64,000 nucleotides of DNA from Misgurnus anguillicaudatus (taxonomy: Eukaryota; Chordata; Actinopteri; Cypriniformes; Cobitidae). The notes beneath the pieces are model-generated. The model was not told the DNA's origin, searched no databases, and was given only the letters and a program-made list of their open reading frames with translations. The stretch covers positions 27,951,501 to 28,015,500 of the forward strand of contig NC_073348.2 in assembly GCF_027580225.2 (NCBI RefSeq). The letters run 5' to 3'. Shown here in pieces: positions 22,101 through 36,100 of the stretch. The position numbers were made by a program, and so were the translations under genes. How positions within the stretch are numbered: position 1 is the first letter of the stretch; the number at the start of each line of letters is the position of its first letter.

Positions 22101-24069
22101 TGGGGGATAAACTGGTCGGGCATCAGTGAGACATCATATATTGGCCTTAGAGACTGAGAAAGTGTGTGTGCTTGTGTGTGCGCTTGTGCCTGCCAGTCTG
22201 ACATTGGTTTGTCTGTGTGTGTGAATGTATAGTCTAGTTTAGAGTGTCTGTGTATGAGCCTTCACCATGCATCAGTCATATCTCCAGGGCTTTACTTCAG
22301 CAGGTGTTTTTGGCATATCTGTTATATCCCTCTCTCGCTCACAAACACAGACATTCTCTCCCCCTTGCTGGAAAAATAAAACACTATCACTTTGATTAGG
22401 GTTTAGGTGGAGCATATAAACCAAACCTTGGCAGTGTACCCAAGCACTTCAGAATCAGATTATCCATTTAAACTACCTGCATTCTTTAAGTCTTACTGCC
22501 AGATAAAATCTCCATTCAGGCACTGCTTTTTGGCACTGCCATGGCACTGCCATTCAGACTGCTGGTACACGAGAGAAAAAGCTAATTTGCACATACTGGA
22601 AAAAAAAAGAATCTACGCCCTTGCCTCATTTCAACCCCTCCGACACAAGCACAAACAAACATCCTGCCTCTGGCATTAGCATTCAAGTCAACCCATTCTA
22701 ATGTTAAGGCAAATTGTAATCTGTTCCTACATATGTAAATGGCCTCTGTGCTGGAAAAGTGATTTGTTTTCCCTTGATAATCATTAGTATGCACAATTGC
22801 CTTTTTTATGTTCCATTTTCTCTGCATGAAAAGGGATGGATATTCCAATCTTTACATGCAGCCTCCAGTGCTTCTATACAATGTATTTTACAAATAACCG
22901 TTTTGGCTCTGGCGGTTCTGATAAATCAGCATTTAACTTTGTCTTTTCCAAACAGTCTGTTTATTATAACCTTCATTATAATTTGCCATGTTCTGGAGCT
23001 ATGATTAGAATGTGAATGAGTTTAAAAACCATTTTAAGAAAAGTGAATTGCAAAGTCTACAGTGCATATCACTGTGCAAATATTTGAGTTTCTCCTGTCA
23101 TGATAAAAAACAAAGCATCAGCGCAGCCCACCTGCTAAGTTTAACCTTGATGTTGGGTCTCGGCTTTGAGCTTGACTCTGCATGTGGGTATATGATCTGA
23201 TCTTTATTATTGCTTTTATCAGCAGAGTTTAGAGTTCGGTGTTGGGGATAGGTCACCCAAAAATGAAAGCTTATGTCATTCCACACCCATATGACTGTGC
23301 TTTCTGTGAAACACAAGGGGAAATTGAATGCTGCTTTTTTCGTTTCATACAGTCAAAGTAAATATTGTCTAAAGCCCGGAATACACTGCACGATTATTGG
23401 CTGTCCCAGATGAAAGATTGCCATCGTGAAACAATCGTCGCGATTTCTGTGATCGTGGCTCTCCATCGGTGGTCCTATGTCGTACAATGAGAGAGGTCCA
23501 AGGGGCCGTTTTCCCGGTCTTGCGTCCAAAGATAGTCTACGATAGTTTTCTGACAGTGTCAGAAATTCGGCATGATCACCGCACAGTGTGTTTGCTGCTA
23601 CGACCTGCGCGCCGGTATTTGTTTACCACGAGCGCATGCTGGTGACGCTGTGCAACGTGTAACGCTGCCACCGAAGCTTCCGTGTCATCATCGTACAGTC
23701 TACATGCCTCTCGTACCCGAGTTTAAACGATACATGTCGCACAGTGTGATAAGGTAATGATCTTATAAGAGGACAAAAATCGTGCCGTGTATTCCTGGCT
23801 TTAGGATGTTAATCTATATGGATGAATTTGGACTGCACCCCCCCGCCCCACCTTGAAAGTCAAGTAAAATGACTTGAATTTTATTTTCTGTTTAGAGCCA
23901 GATCACAACAGAAGTCATTGAAGGTTACTTTTCCTATAAAACAGGTCTATACATGTTATTTTATTAAATAAAATAAATAAATAGCCTTTAATTATATATT
24001 AACACGATGGCACTTCAGTTCTGTCTCTACATGGTCTCCTCTGAGCTCTCATGCACAGTGCTGTACCCC

Positions 24070-24154
<85 letters not shown>

Positions 24155-27100
24155 AGTGCGAACACACTTCAGTGGACAGAGAGCACTGCCCAAAGTGTAA
24201 TTTTTTAGGGAGGCGAAAACCGTGTTTTTACTGTTTATTTGTACGACGCGCCAGCGCAGCCCTGCATGAATTCATCAAATTTGATGAATGTTGAAAGGCA
24301 AGCCGGTTTACTTTTTGAAATGGGTGTGCAGTTTTACATTTAAAAACATATGCAACAGCATTTACAGGTAATACGCATTAAAGTGGTAGAAAGAAGTGAG
24401 AGTTTAAAGAGTTCAAGTTAAAGAGGCTGGGAGATATAAATATGTTGATTCAGAAAGAAAATTTGATAAAAAAAGAAAATGTATAATTGACTGCAGAGCA
24501 CATTGTTTCCCTGGAGACAATCTTTCCTCTGGATAAAGTGGACTATATTTTCATGGTATATGGCCAAAGATAAATGTTTGAAGGGGAATTTAAGTTTTGC
24601 TGTGACAAAAATCCTATTTCATAATGCATTCATAATAATATGACTCTTATAAAGAAGACATCATTTAACCCTGGTTTAAGTATCATTGCATGGTTGCAGG
24701 GCATGCTTTACAATGTAATGTGCTTGGTCTATAAAGCATGTATGGTTTTTGCACTATAGATGGTCTTATGAAAATGTTTTCCTGCTTTGAAGGTCAACTC
24801 TTTATAAATACACACTACATTTACCTCCACACTTGTGAAGGCTAGAGTCTCCTGAAAAACTAGAGAACCTTAAATGCATACTGAATTTTACGCAGAATAT
24901 TTTTTTTGTTATCCGAGTGTAATCCAGCAGCACGCATCTGTCCCACTTTCTTTACTGGTGAGAATATAAATACCTTAAGCACCATAGAAACACATCACAT
25001 GCATTTGTGTCTGCAGGATCCACTTGAACTCCAGTGGCTAGCTTTTGCAGATTGTCTTTAAAGAAGCAGTCATTCTACGTTCCATTGACTTCCATTCAAA
25101 CGCATGCGAATGCATCAGACTGAAAACTCAAGCTCATGTGAAGATATTTCACAGCGTACTATCAAAGTTCAACTCTTGTGAACTCTGACCTGCAAATTTG
25201 TATCACGTGGAGATATATGCACAACCTTTCTCTCTACTGAAAAGCAATGTTGGACGAGGCCAAAAATATTCACATATTCGCAGTAATATTCGTATGCTCA
25301 AAGTTTAGTGTGACCACCCTTTAAAGATTGCAAAATGAAGCAATAGCTTGTAAGAACTCTCAATTCACAGTGTAAAATCATCCATCTAAATGTCAGGTTT
25401 GATTTTGTAAAGCAAACAATATATATCACACAGGCTTGTCATTTTATAGTGTTCTGGCATATCAATTTTTGCAAAGCCATACCGACGTTCTGCTTGAGTT
25501 ATTTATTCAGTGTGTTGTGGGTGGATTTGAAATGAAGATTAATTTTGAATTTTTACCACTCTTACCTATTCTGAGTTAGAAAGAAACTATATCGAGATTT
25601 GTATTTCAGGTTCAGCAAGTTTAGCATTAAAAATATTTTCAACCTCACCCTTTAACATTGGTTTATGTACATGTTTTACAAAGGGAACGTTCGGGACCGT
25701 CTTTTGTAATTCTTTACAGTTCCTATTGGGAAAAATCCTGTTAGCTGAGATCAGACACTTTCTTTGGGATTACTGAGCTGAACTTCCTGTCTGACCCTGA
25801 CTGGGAGACAGCTGTCTGTCTATTTGACCACTCCTGACTTAAAGGTAGAAAAGCAGTACTTATGTTTGTGCGAGCGTGTTGTGTGGGCTTATTGGCTTTC
25901 ATAACAAAAATGTTGTGTTTTATAACTTGTTAATTGCTTTGTGTTAATTTCCTTATGGAATTCTCAGCAATAATTTAATACAATGCTCAACATGACGATT
26001 TTCTCCTGAGCTCTCTAAAGTCAGAGAGCCTATTTTAAGGGTGTAATGTTTGTCTAACAATGAAAAGGTCATCTCTGTGTTTTCTGGTCTGGTGAATGTT
26101 GCTTTGTTAAACAAGCATGTCTAGGTGTAATCTGAATTCTAGTGCTGATGCGAGCAGACTTTAACTTGAGTACTGACCTCATGTCCGCCCTTTTTTTTTT
26201 TTACGTAAAAGGTGCATTTTTGTTTTTCAAAGCAATACAGTTGAATTGAAATGGTTTACTATTGTGGGTTTTTAAATTAGTGCCATATCTAAGGTTGTTA
26301 TTTCCTCAGGTTTATTTGAATCTCCACCGCTGTTACGTCTCATTTAAATGGAGCTCGGTGGTTTGTTAGATGGTGTATTGATAAAAGAATAGCTTTCAAA
26401 AGGTGGGAGATAAACACAGGCAGATATAAATTGTTGCATTTGTAGTGGCTGCAGGCTTTCATCTTTTGTCATTTTATGGTTTTGAGTGGGTGATAAAAAG
26501 AGATGCAAAATGAATTTTTATGCCCCAATGTCTAACCTGTTTGGTTCATTGCCTATTGAATGTTGAAGCACAGATTTATTGTGTATGGTGTCACACAGTG
26601 TGCTTGTCCCTTACAGCATATTCAGTTTTATAGCTGACCACAGGCAATCAGTGTTTGCTGTTAATCTCATTCGTACTCCGACACGCAACCAGTGCCACCG
26701 ATGGTGTAGTAACAGTCAAGTTTCATGGACTTATCCAAAAGGATTTGTTTTGTTGGAATGACATTAGCTTTAAGGTTTGACATTTAGAGACGAAGGGTCT
26801 TTCTTTCTCTTCCCGATTTCATCTGTCTTTTCTTCCTCGGTGATAGACCCTGACAGACTCTCTAAGCCTAGGGGAGCAAAAAACAGAGATGGTGTCTCAA
26901 CACACCTGCTGATTTGTTGTGTGTCTGTGTGTGTTATGTGTGAGAACCCTCGTATCGTATTAAGACTTTGTCTGCTGCAGAGATGCGCTTCATACAGATT
27001 GTCACGTGATGCTGTGCTGTGTTACCAGCAGGTCTGTGTGTGATCTGATAGTGCTCTCACTGCACGCTGTTAGTAACTAAAATCCTATCTTTACTGCCCT

Positions 27101-30100
27101 GCTGTTCAACCGTTTTTTTTTATAAAGAACATCAAGCATAGCTGAGGCCTGTATTTTAATTTAAAGCCTGGAGTATAACCTGTTTTTTTTTTGTACGCGA
27201 ACGTACGCACACGGTCAAATGCACAGTCTTGCAAAGTATAGTTTATTTGACTCGTACATCATGTACACAGACGTTTGATTCATGCCTTGGCTACATACTA
27301 CATTTTCCTGTGTGTGCATGCGCAATCTATGTGTACAATATACGTGGGCTTTCAAACATCCGGCAGTGCGCTTACCGTACGCGTATGATCTTCTAATGAC
27401 GAAATTTGCGTCATGCGCAATGTACCAGGACCCTCGTATACGCATAGTATAGGACCATACTTCAGCCTTAAAACCGATTTGGACCAGAAACATCTACAGC
27501 TTTGGAATATAAATTGTCTCTCATCATTTACCTGCATGGGGTTTTTTGAAACGCAAAGTATTGTTGGACAAAATGGCTTTGTCATTTTTATATTGGACCA
27601 GAGTTAGATCTAGATCTGTGCTGATCTTTTAACTTTTGTGTAGTATTGGTAAGAGCATTTGGCTCATTCAGACAGAGCCCATTCAGAATTGTCAATGTTA
27701 CTTTATGTTGTCAAGTGCTATTGATTTACACACATCACATTTACTGTTTGTCAGGCCCCCAGTAAAGCCATTATTGGAAATACAATATTTTGTAAATGGA
27801 AATAAATGCTTTTTCAGCCTGAGGGATTTAGGATAGCAGATTGTACAGTTGCTGCATCTGGAAGAACACAAAGTATTTTCCCATGAAATAATAGTTTCCA
27901 AATTTCCTTCTGAAGTGATTTCATATTTCGGTTACACACATTGTCTTGTTCAGGGATTTGGGATTTAGTTTGTAAGTTTGTTAAATGTATCACCAGCTGG
28001 TTCTGCAAGGAAAACTATATATAGATAAAGACTGAACGTTTCTCTTCATGCAGCCCCAAATTTACTCTTCCAGACAAATGCTGTTAAGCACACAAACCTG
28101 TACAAGCATGACAGCCTGTGTTTTTCTGCACCCTGAACTTGTAAACTGAATCAAAATTGCAAAGTGGTCTTAAAAAATGGCAGCAATGGCTCAGTGGTTC
28201 ATGTAGGTTGTCTACAAACCGGAAGGTTGGTGGTTCAATCCCCGGCTCCACCTGAGCAAGTGTCGAGGTGTCCTTGAGCAAGACACCTAACCCCAGCTGT
28301 TCCCAACAAGCTGGATGGGGCATTGCATGGCTGACACCGCTGTCGGTATATGAATGTGTGAGTGAATGGGTGAATGTGAGGTAAAAATTGTAAAGCGCTT
28401 TGGATGGCCATAGGTCTGTGAAAGCGGTATATAAATTCAGTCCATTGACCATTTATAAGGAGTTGAACAAATTTATATAAGAAAATAAGACTATAATTTG
28501 GGCATTGAACTGAAGTCTGATTGCAGTGTCAAAAAGTTGGTTTTAGACACAAAGTGCCTTTGACTTCTTTAATGTTCTGTGGGTGTAGTATTGTATGTGG
28601 ATCCACACAGATGTTTCAGTCAGATTTCCTAGGAAGTAGAGTAATGTTTTTCATGGCGTTGTCATAGAAGCAGGCTGATCCCTGTTCAGTCTGCGTGTCT
28701 GCTTACACTCTTGTATGCATTATTTTACATTGCCTAAATAATCTGAAATGCTGACTACTGGACCATGACTACAAGTAAAGCAGTGTTCGTCATGCGTGCA
28801 TAAGTTGCCATTTTAAAATGAATAATCATCTGATCTGTAATGGCTCTCTGCATGCATAGCTAATTTAATTGGAAATTGTTCAATTTTGTCCTAATTATTT
28901 TATATAAATAAAATTAAACTAAGCACAGTAATCAGCACACAGATGTTTTAGGTTGATCTACATTAAGCTTCATTTGCTAAAATTGGTTTGCACCAAATCG
29001 TCCAAATAACACGCACACACTTCTTATTTATGTTTTGTAATAGAGTTTGATGTTTTCTTTATACAACCTCAAAAGCTGGTACAGGGTTTTCTGCAGAAAA
29101 TTTGTTAGTTAAGGTGGTAGGGATGTGCGGGTGGGTGGGCCCGGGTGTGTGGCAATCAAAGGGGCGGGGATGTACGCGTCATGATGAAAATGGAAGTATT
29201 TTTATTAAAACACTCAAATAAAACTTAATTTTGAAGAAACTACGACAGAAAATGAGCACATACTAGATTATTAATGAATTACATGTTTTTAACATTTACC
29301 TCTAAAGGGAATAGCTGTGTGATGAAGTGAAACAAAAGGGTTAATAAACACAAATTGAAGCAGATGTTGTAGAACGTCTGGCAAACGATGATAGATAGCG
29401 CGAAGATTGTAAAAACCGATTATTTCCCACTATTAATTACATTATCTTAAAGGAGTGTAACTACTGTAGCATGTAAATAATGCACATAAATAACTTAAGC
29501 AAGAGCGCTTAACAATTATATCGAATTAACAGGCACGTGCAACCTAAGTTAGCTAGCAGGTTGCTCAAACAACAAATTCACCAGCTAGCTAACTTTAAAT
29601 TTGCAAGAACTATAGATCAATACAATGACAGGCCTAAATAAACCCAAAACATAAGTCCATTTACAGTTCTCATGGACACGCGTTTTATCAACTGGCTATA
29701 CTCCAGACAGTGACGGACCACGTCTTTCTCTCGTTATTTTCCGAGATGTATTTGACGGCCTTTTGTGCAGCAATTGATTTTTCTTTTGGACAACCTAGTT
29801 AAGGCGGTACGGTTTCCCAGCTTAGGCGAGCCGCCCGAACTGCAAAGTGTTGCGGGAAACCCTGCTAGTACTAACTGCACAAGAGATTTAAACTTTCATT
29901 GTCAGAATAAATTAATACTTTCTATTTCTTCTTTCTTTCTCTTACTTACTTTCTTTGAATCTTTTTATGCTTCCTCTTTTTGCTGTGGTCAACATGTGAC
30001 ATGTGTTTGATGCATAGAGTAGTCCACTGTCGTGACTGTTTTAGGCCAGCCTTCTCTTTCATAATCCATTTCTAATAATTAGGAAGAGGCCTCGTTGCTG

Positions 30101-33100
30101 CCGAACAAGTTGGGGGGCTTTAATCCTTAATTGAGCACTGAATTTCAGGAGAGAATGTTCCAGAATGATATTCACGCTCTGTCAGCCTGAGCCCTCTCCT
30201 CTCTTGGCCCCTCGAAATCCTTGAAGACGTGCATGAGAACTGTAAGCTGATGTGTGAATGTGAGATTATGAGTGCTGGTTTTACATTAGTAAGAAAACTC
30301 ATTTGCCTTTGGTGTTAGAGCTCTCAATTATGCATTTTATACATGTAATGTCAGTCTAATTCTCTCTGTTCTGCTACAAGTAATGGCTCAAAGACCATTA
30401 GTGGTCTGGCAAACATCTAGTTTTGTCACATGCATAACATGAGAAGCTGGAAGAAATCTGGAAGAGCTGGTTTAGGTAGAAATTAGCATTTTCATTCTTC
30501 CACTTTCCCACACATCTCACTTAGAATAAGCTTACTGCCAGACTGCTCTTTATTGTTACTCGTACAACATTGTTCACGTTATCGCTGTCACTATAATATT
30601 GTGTTCACTGTATCATTGCATAGTTTCTCACACAGAACTTGCTGCTTCTCATAAACAATATGAAGCACAACAGGAAGTGTTCTCGAGACTAAGTGATATT
30701 TAAGCCGCTTTGTGATTTTGTTTAGTTGTTATGGGAATATCTTGACATGTAAAGCAGATGAAAGAGGTCACTGAACTGCTGGAATTTGTTGGGATCGATT
30801 GTGTTTTCATTTAAGTTGTGTGTTTTAGAAAAAGAGGGTATGTTTGACACGGATTGAATTGAAAAATGCAGAAAAGTGTTTGGGAGTAGATCAGCACAGG
30901 TCCCGGTAGACTGGAGAGATTTATGAAAACGGCAACATCTGTTTCGTCCCCAGATGCAGTCTACTTTGCAGTTTTTTGTCTGTCATTCTATCATGTGATG
31001 GCTTTCGAGTTTGTCTACCCTCTATTTTGACTGACTCATGTAAGAGAATGAGAAAATATATGAAGAGTTTGGTTCCAAAATGCGATAAATGCCTTTTTTT
31101 AAATGAATTACCCCCCAAAAGCAGTAATGTATCAGGTCAGTATTAAAAAGTAAATTCTTAATTTTAGGCAAAATCCAATATCCGCTGTGCTGTTCTGTCA
31201 TCTTTTCTCCCTTTTTTCCCAAAACGCGATAAACGCCAGTCCTCCTTTTCTGCAGAATGCAAAAAAAAACGCTCAAGAAATCACAGCGCACCATTCCACG
31301 CATTGTAAACAACAATGGCGGCGCATTGAATACACACGGAATCCTAGTTTTCCTCATCTGCTTTGTACTACGTGATTAACAAACAAACAAAAACAAAACA
31401 ATACTTTGATGGCATTGATAAACCTGTGGTGGTTTTCTGTGATGGGAAAGAAACGTAAAGTAGTGATAGACCGATATATCGGCCGGCCGATATATCGGGC
31501 CGATATTTGCGAGTTTTATGTGTATCGGCATCGGCCGATACATGGCTGCCGTGTTTGCCGATTTTTCCGGCATAATTTACAGACAGAGTGCTGGAACCCG
31601 CAAGTGATTGCAGGTCATGTGACTAAAAACAACCAACCTTTTCACGACAACATTGAAAGCTCGGCTTAACAGCTGATCATAGCTGAACGAAGTGGGGTTT
31701 TTTTCATCTCTATGGGGCGGTTTCCTGGACAGGGATTAGACTAGTCCTAGACTACAATAAATGTAAGAACTGTGCAAACTAATAACATCTTTTTTTAACA
31801 ACATGCCATTTTTTACATAATTTTTATGATGTAAATTGAGTGAGCAAAACCAGTATCGGCTCCAAATATCGGCTCAAGAAAATCGGCAGCCTGTATCGGT
31901 CATCGGCTAAGGCTGATGAAACAAAAATCGGTATCGGCATCGGCACTGAAAAATCCATATCGGTCGATCCCTAAACGTAAGCCATCAAAATCGAATAATT
32001 TGCATGAGAGGCACTCAGGAGATGGACATTTTTTGGCTGTTGCTTGTTCTCACACAACAGCATCAAGCTTCTGTCATACTAACACATTGACCTAAGGGGA
32101 TCTTATGAAAAACTTTCCATTATTTTACTCGAAGCCAATGAAAATCGAGCAGGACCAAAACATTTTACAGCTGATCGCGGTCAAAAAAGTTCAGCGACGA
32201 CGTCTCAAGGATGACCTCAGCGACGACAGTGTTGTTATGACAAAGTAAGTGTTTTGATTAATGCCATTAATGTTTAGTTTTTTCATCAGTTTATACCACT
32301 AGTCAACTAAATATATAAATAACATGGCAAAGATGCATAAACATTTATATATTGATTTAATAGATTTATAGCATTTCAAAAAAAAACTTGTCATGGATTT
32401 ATTGCATTTTGTGGAAAAAATTATCCGTTTTTATAATAAATCTTTGAGAATCAGGTTATAGATTTGAATGTTTTATGTTTTTATAACCTAAAGATGCTAT
32501 GTGTAAGTTTGTAACAGAAAATAGTGGTTTTCATCTTGTCACTTTCTTGGTATAGAAAACACGTTATTACTAAAATGAGTCAAAATGTATTTATTGCGTT
32601 TTGGAACCAAACTCTTCACATAAATATTTTCCTAAAGTCTCACTGTTTCTGTGTTTCTCTTCCTCTCTGTTAGCCCATTGTCATCTGTTCTAGATCTCCT
32701 GGTCTACATTTCCTAATTGCTGTTTATTTATTGTATACATTCACAGTTGGTTTTATTGATGTAGCCTGTCAAAAAAGCAGGGTGGAGTTTTCTCTAGCTG
32801 GTTGGTTGTTCGATGGTGATGCTGATGTAAAGCCATCGTAAGTAATTTGGGATGCTGTCTTGTTTGTTTGTTCCTTTAGGAAATCTACCCCAGTCCTTTT
32901 TTATTATGAATTTAATGTTTGTCTCATCTCTAGACCATTAGAAGTATAATGTTAAACTTTGCAAGCAGGGGTCAGGATTTGTTCCACAAGTGGTGGAATC
33001 TGACATCTTAGTCATTGACAAAAGGGGATGCTGACAATAGGAAAGTGTGTTGTTTGTGTTGGGGGAAGGAGGTGGGAAAATGGAAATGCTTTTGCATTCA

Positions 33101-36100
33101 TTAACATGTCTGTCGCAGGGTTAGGGAGCAGAGAGTATAGGTCACCAGCTTTTTGTCTGAAAGGCAAAGATGGGAGCGGAGGAGGAGATGATAGTCTGCA
33201 GATGCTGAGAGTAAGCTCAGGCACCTAATAAAATAACTAAACATCGTTTTTAAAATTTGTTTTAGGATGGGATGGCGAGAGTCGGCAGGGGGTTGATTAT
33301 CTCCTATCTCTGATAGGAGATCTGTTAACTGTATACACTGCTGGGTACTGACCTCTACCTCTGTTTCCTGTATCAATTTATTTCCTGTTTAAGTCATTTA
33401 TTCACATGGCTGGTGATGAAATGTTAATAGGAGGCAAATTTGCTGTAAAGCAAGAATACATTTACATATAATCGTTTAGCAGATGCTTTTATCTACAGCA
33501 ATTTATTATAGTATTAGCAGTACTACAGTACTACACTGTAAAAAAATCAGTAGAAATTACAATGTTATTGCAGCTGGGTTGCCGGTGATTTACCGTAGAT
33601 TTAAATTTATGTTGTTTACTGGCAAGAGTTTGTTCAACGTAAAATAAAATAAGTCTTTATCTTTACAGAATAAAAATACACAATAACAGCCGTATGCAAA
33701 GCATTCTGACAACCAGAAATCATCATCAACCTTTTTCTGTTTTTTGCTTCAGATTTTGTTTCCCAGAATGTTTTGCTTAATGCTGTTTTTTTAGTTTTAC
33801 TCTGTAAAGACAAAGACTTGTAAATGTTAAATGTTTATTTAACTTTGAACAAACTGTTGCCAGTAAAAAAAAACATAAATTTAAATCTACGGTAAGTTAC
33901 CGGCAACCCAGCTGCAATTTCTGCAGTTTGAAGTAAAATAGAAATGTAACTGTAAATAAGTGCCTTTATTTATTGATATGGATTGTTGTCATGCTACACA
34001 TTTCTTAGGATCTTGTAATTTTGTTTGCTGTGATGCTAAAAAATAAGTCAGGATGTTGTCTAGTCCAGATGTTGGCTGTCAAGTTGTGTTAATTTATTTA
34101 AAAATCTTTGGATTAGAATTCATTTTAATGCTTCTTTCTTTACTCACCTAAATTTTTCCCTCTTTGAGAGAGGAGTAATCCATAACAAACTGTAACTGCT
34201 GTGCTTTTTGAATGGAAATGATCCTCAAGAAATAATCCCCCCACAAAAAATATGCTGCACTTCTCCATTGAGCTGTCACAGTCTGCTTTGTCATGTTGTG
34301 CTGTCAGTATCCAAAAATAACTCTTCAGCTTCTCTGCTGCATCTAAAATAAGAGTTTGAGATTGTTAATGTTTATGATTTCGCACTTTATTCCAGCCATC
34401 TTCAAATGACAACCTAATTACAATTCAAGCTCCGCTTTACTGCATGCAAAACAGCCTGGCATGCTAAAATGTAGAACAATCTTGTTAGCTTTTAAAATGC
34501 ATGAACTCTATTCTGTTTATACATACGAGTCAGAGAGAGATGCTTAGTTCCAAATATCCCCCTGCTGCGAATTGTATATATTGGAGTGACCTTTCCTGTG
34601 TGGCATGAGACAAACAAATGACCAGAAATTACCAGTCTATGTCTCTTGGTGACAAGCACCTGTCAGAGAAGGGTCTCATTGTGATTTTGTTCCTGTTTTG
34701 ATTTGTGATGGGTCACATCTGCTGTCATAGAGTTTCACGTGTGCACTAAGGTGAATGTTGCTAGATGATATGCAACACATGTTTTTTAATCTATTTGAAT
34801 CCAAGTGTGCATGTCACTTACAAATAGGGTTGTGTATCGGCAAGAATCTCACAATAAAAAAAACCCACATGATCATCGTTTTCGTGATCGAACATCAATG
34901 CAACATATACCCCTACTTACAAACCACACCCTTTAAAGTTTGAAGTCACCTTGGTTTCTGGGTATGCATACATGTAAATAGCAGTATGTTTAGCTTGACT
35001 GTTTAGTATTGGTGCATGTCTTGTAGGTCAAACTGCTCCTAGCGAGAAGGCTAAACATTGTGATGTATAATATTGGTCTGTGTTTATTTCGGTGTGTGCA
35101 TTTCTGTCATATAATTAACAGCCATGTAACCCTTTCATAGACCTAAACCTGTCATTTTGTGCTTAAGCTTGCCATCTTTTTTCCATTTAGATGATTGGGT
35201 GATGCATATTTTATTTAGCTTAGAAGATATTTTAAAAATTGTTTTTTGTTACCTGCGTATTCAGGTTGTTGTGAGCCCAATTGGTTAGTTATTAACTTTA
35301 TGAGTCTCAGCTGACAGTAATTTTCCTTCTGATTGTAAAAGTCTTTTTTGTTTACATTCCCTCTCTCTTTCCTCACCAAACCCTCACTCCTCATTCACTC
35401 AGCCTCCCCCAGTTTTTGTTCAACACTTACTCCTCTCTTTATCTGCGTTACCTTCCCCCTTTTCTCTCGTTCCGTCTCAAGCATTCTTAGTTACATGTGT
35501 TGCCAAGAGACAGGATTCTTTACCAATTGTAACAGCATAAAGAGGGTCTACAATCACCACCACTGGGGCTCATGGGACCAACATGAGAAGGGAGAGATTT
35601 TGGAGGGGCAGGGGAAGAAAGAATAGGAGATATAAAAGAGGAACAAAGAGAGAAAGGAAAGAGGAGAGATGGGTAGTGGTCTTGTGGCCTCATTCTGGGT
35701 CAGGCTGCTTTCTCTGAAACCTCGTAGGATTTATTGTGCAGGATCAGCTGATAGAGGTCAAGAGAAGCCAGACAGAGATGGATATTCTTAGAAGTTAAGG
35801 CCTCTTTAGTTCAGACAAATATCCTCCACAGTTGTTGGTTATTGGGATGTCTGCGTTACTGTGCAATCTGGTCATGTTATTTGAACCAGAGGTGTATTTT
35901 AACAATACTTACACAGGAAAATAACCACCTAAATGTTTCTGCTGTGTATGTGGAATAATTAAATGTTTGTGATCAGCAGATATTCAATTGTTTTTAGATG
36001 GTATCTCTCCTAATCTTCAGATATTACCGTACAGTGCTGTACTTTGCATTTTACATTTGCATTTTACATTGGCGTGAATAAGCCCGAGAGCAGTGGTCTT

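Larger units (their letters stand above)
31061..32618 (+). mobile_element. Unassigned ~1-kb DNA element, copy 1 (interrupted)
   Basis: The ends TGAAGAGTTTGGTTCCAAAA and TTTTGGAACCAAACTCTTCA are perfect inverted repeats, followed inward by GCGATAAAT/ATTTATTGC-like sequence; the motif CCCAAAACGCGATAAACGCC recurs below the left end (31219). A second copy in the opposite orientation is at 48262-50159. This copy is split by a hAT-like insertion at 31459-31972; without it the element is about 1036 bp. It contains an exon-like frame (31410 onward) ending at a GTAAGT donor (32245). Copy 2 sits in TATATA-rich flanks. The transposon superfamily is not recognised. Confidence 0.8.

Noticed and set aside
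24007..24294. Frames with poly-Thr-His or poly-Val-Cys
   Set aside because: Produced by the CA microsatellite.
28187..28250. Possible tRNA gene
   Set aside because: Only A- and B-box-like promoter words are present; it continues into a SINE body and cannot fold as a tRNA.
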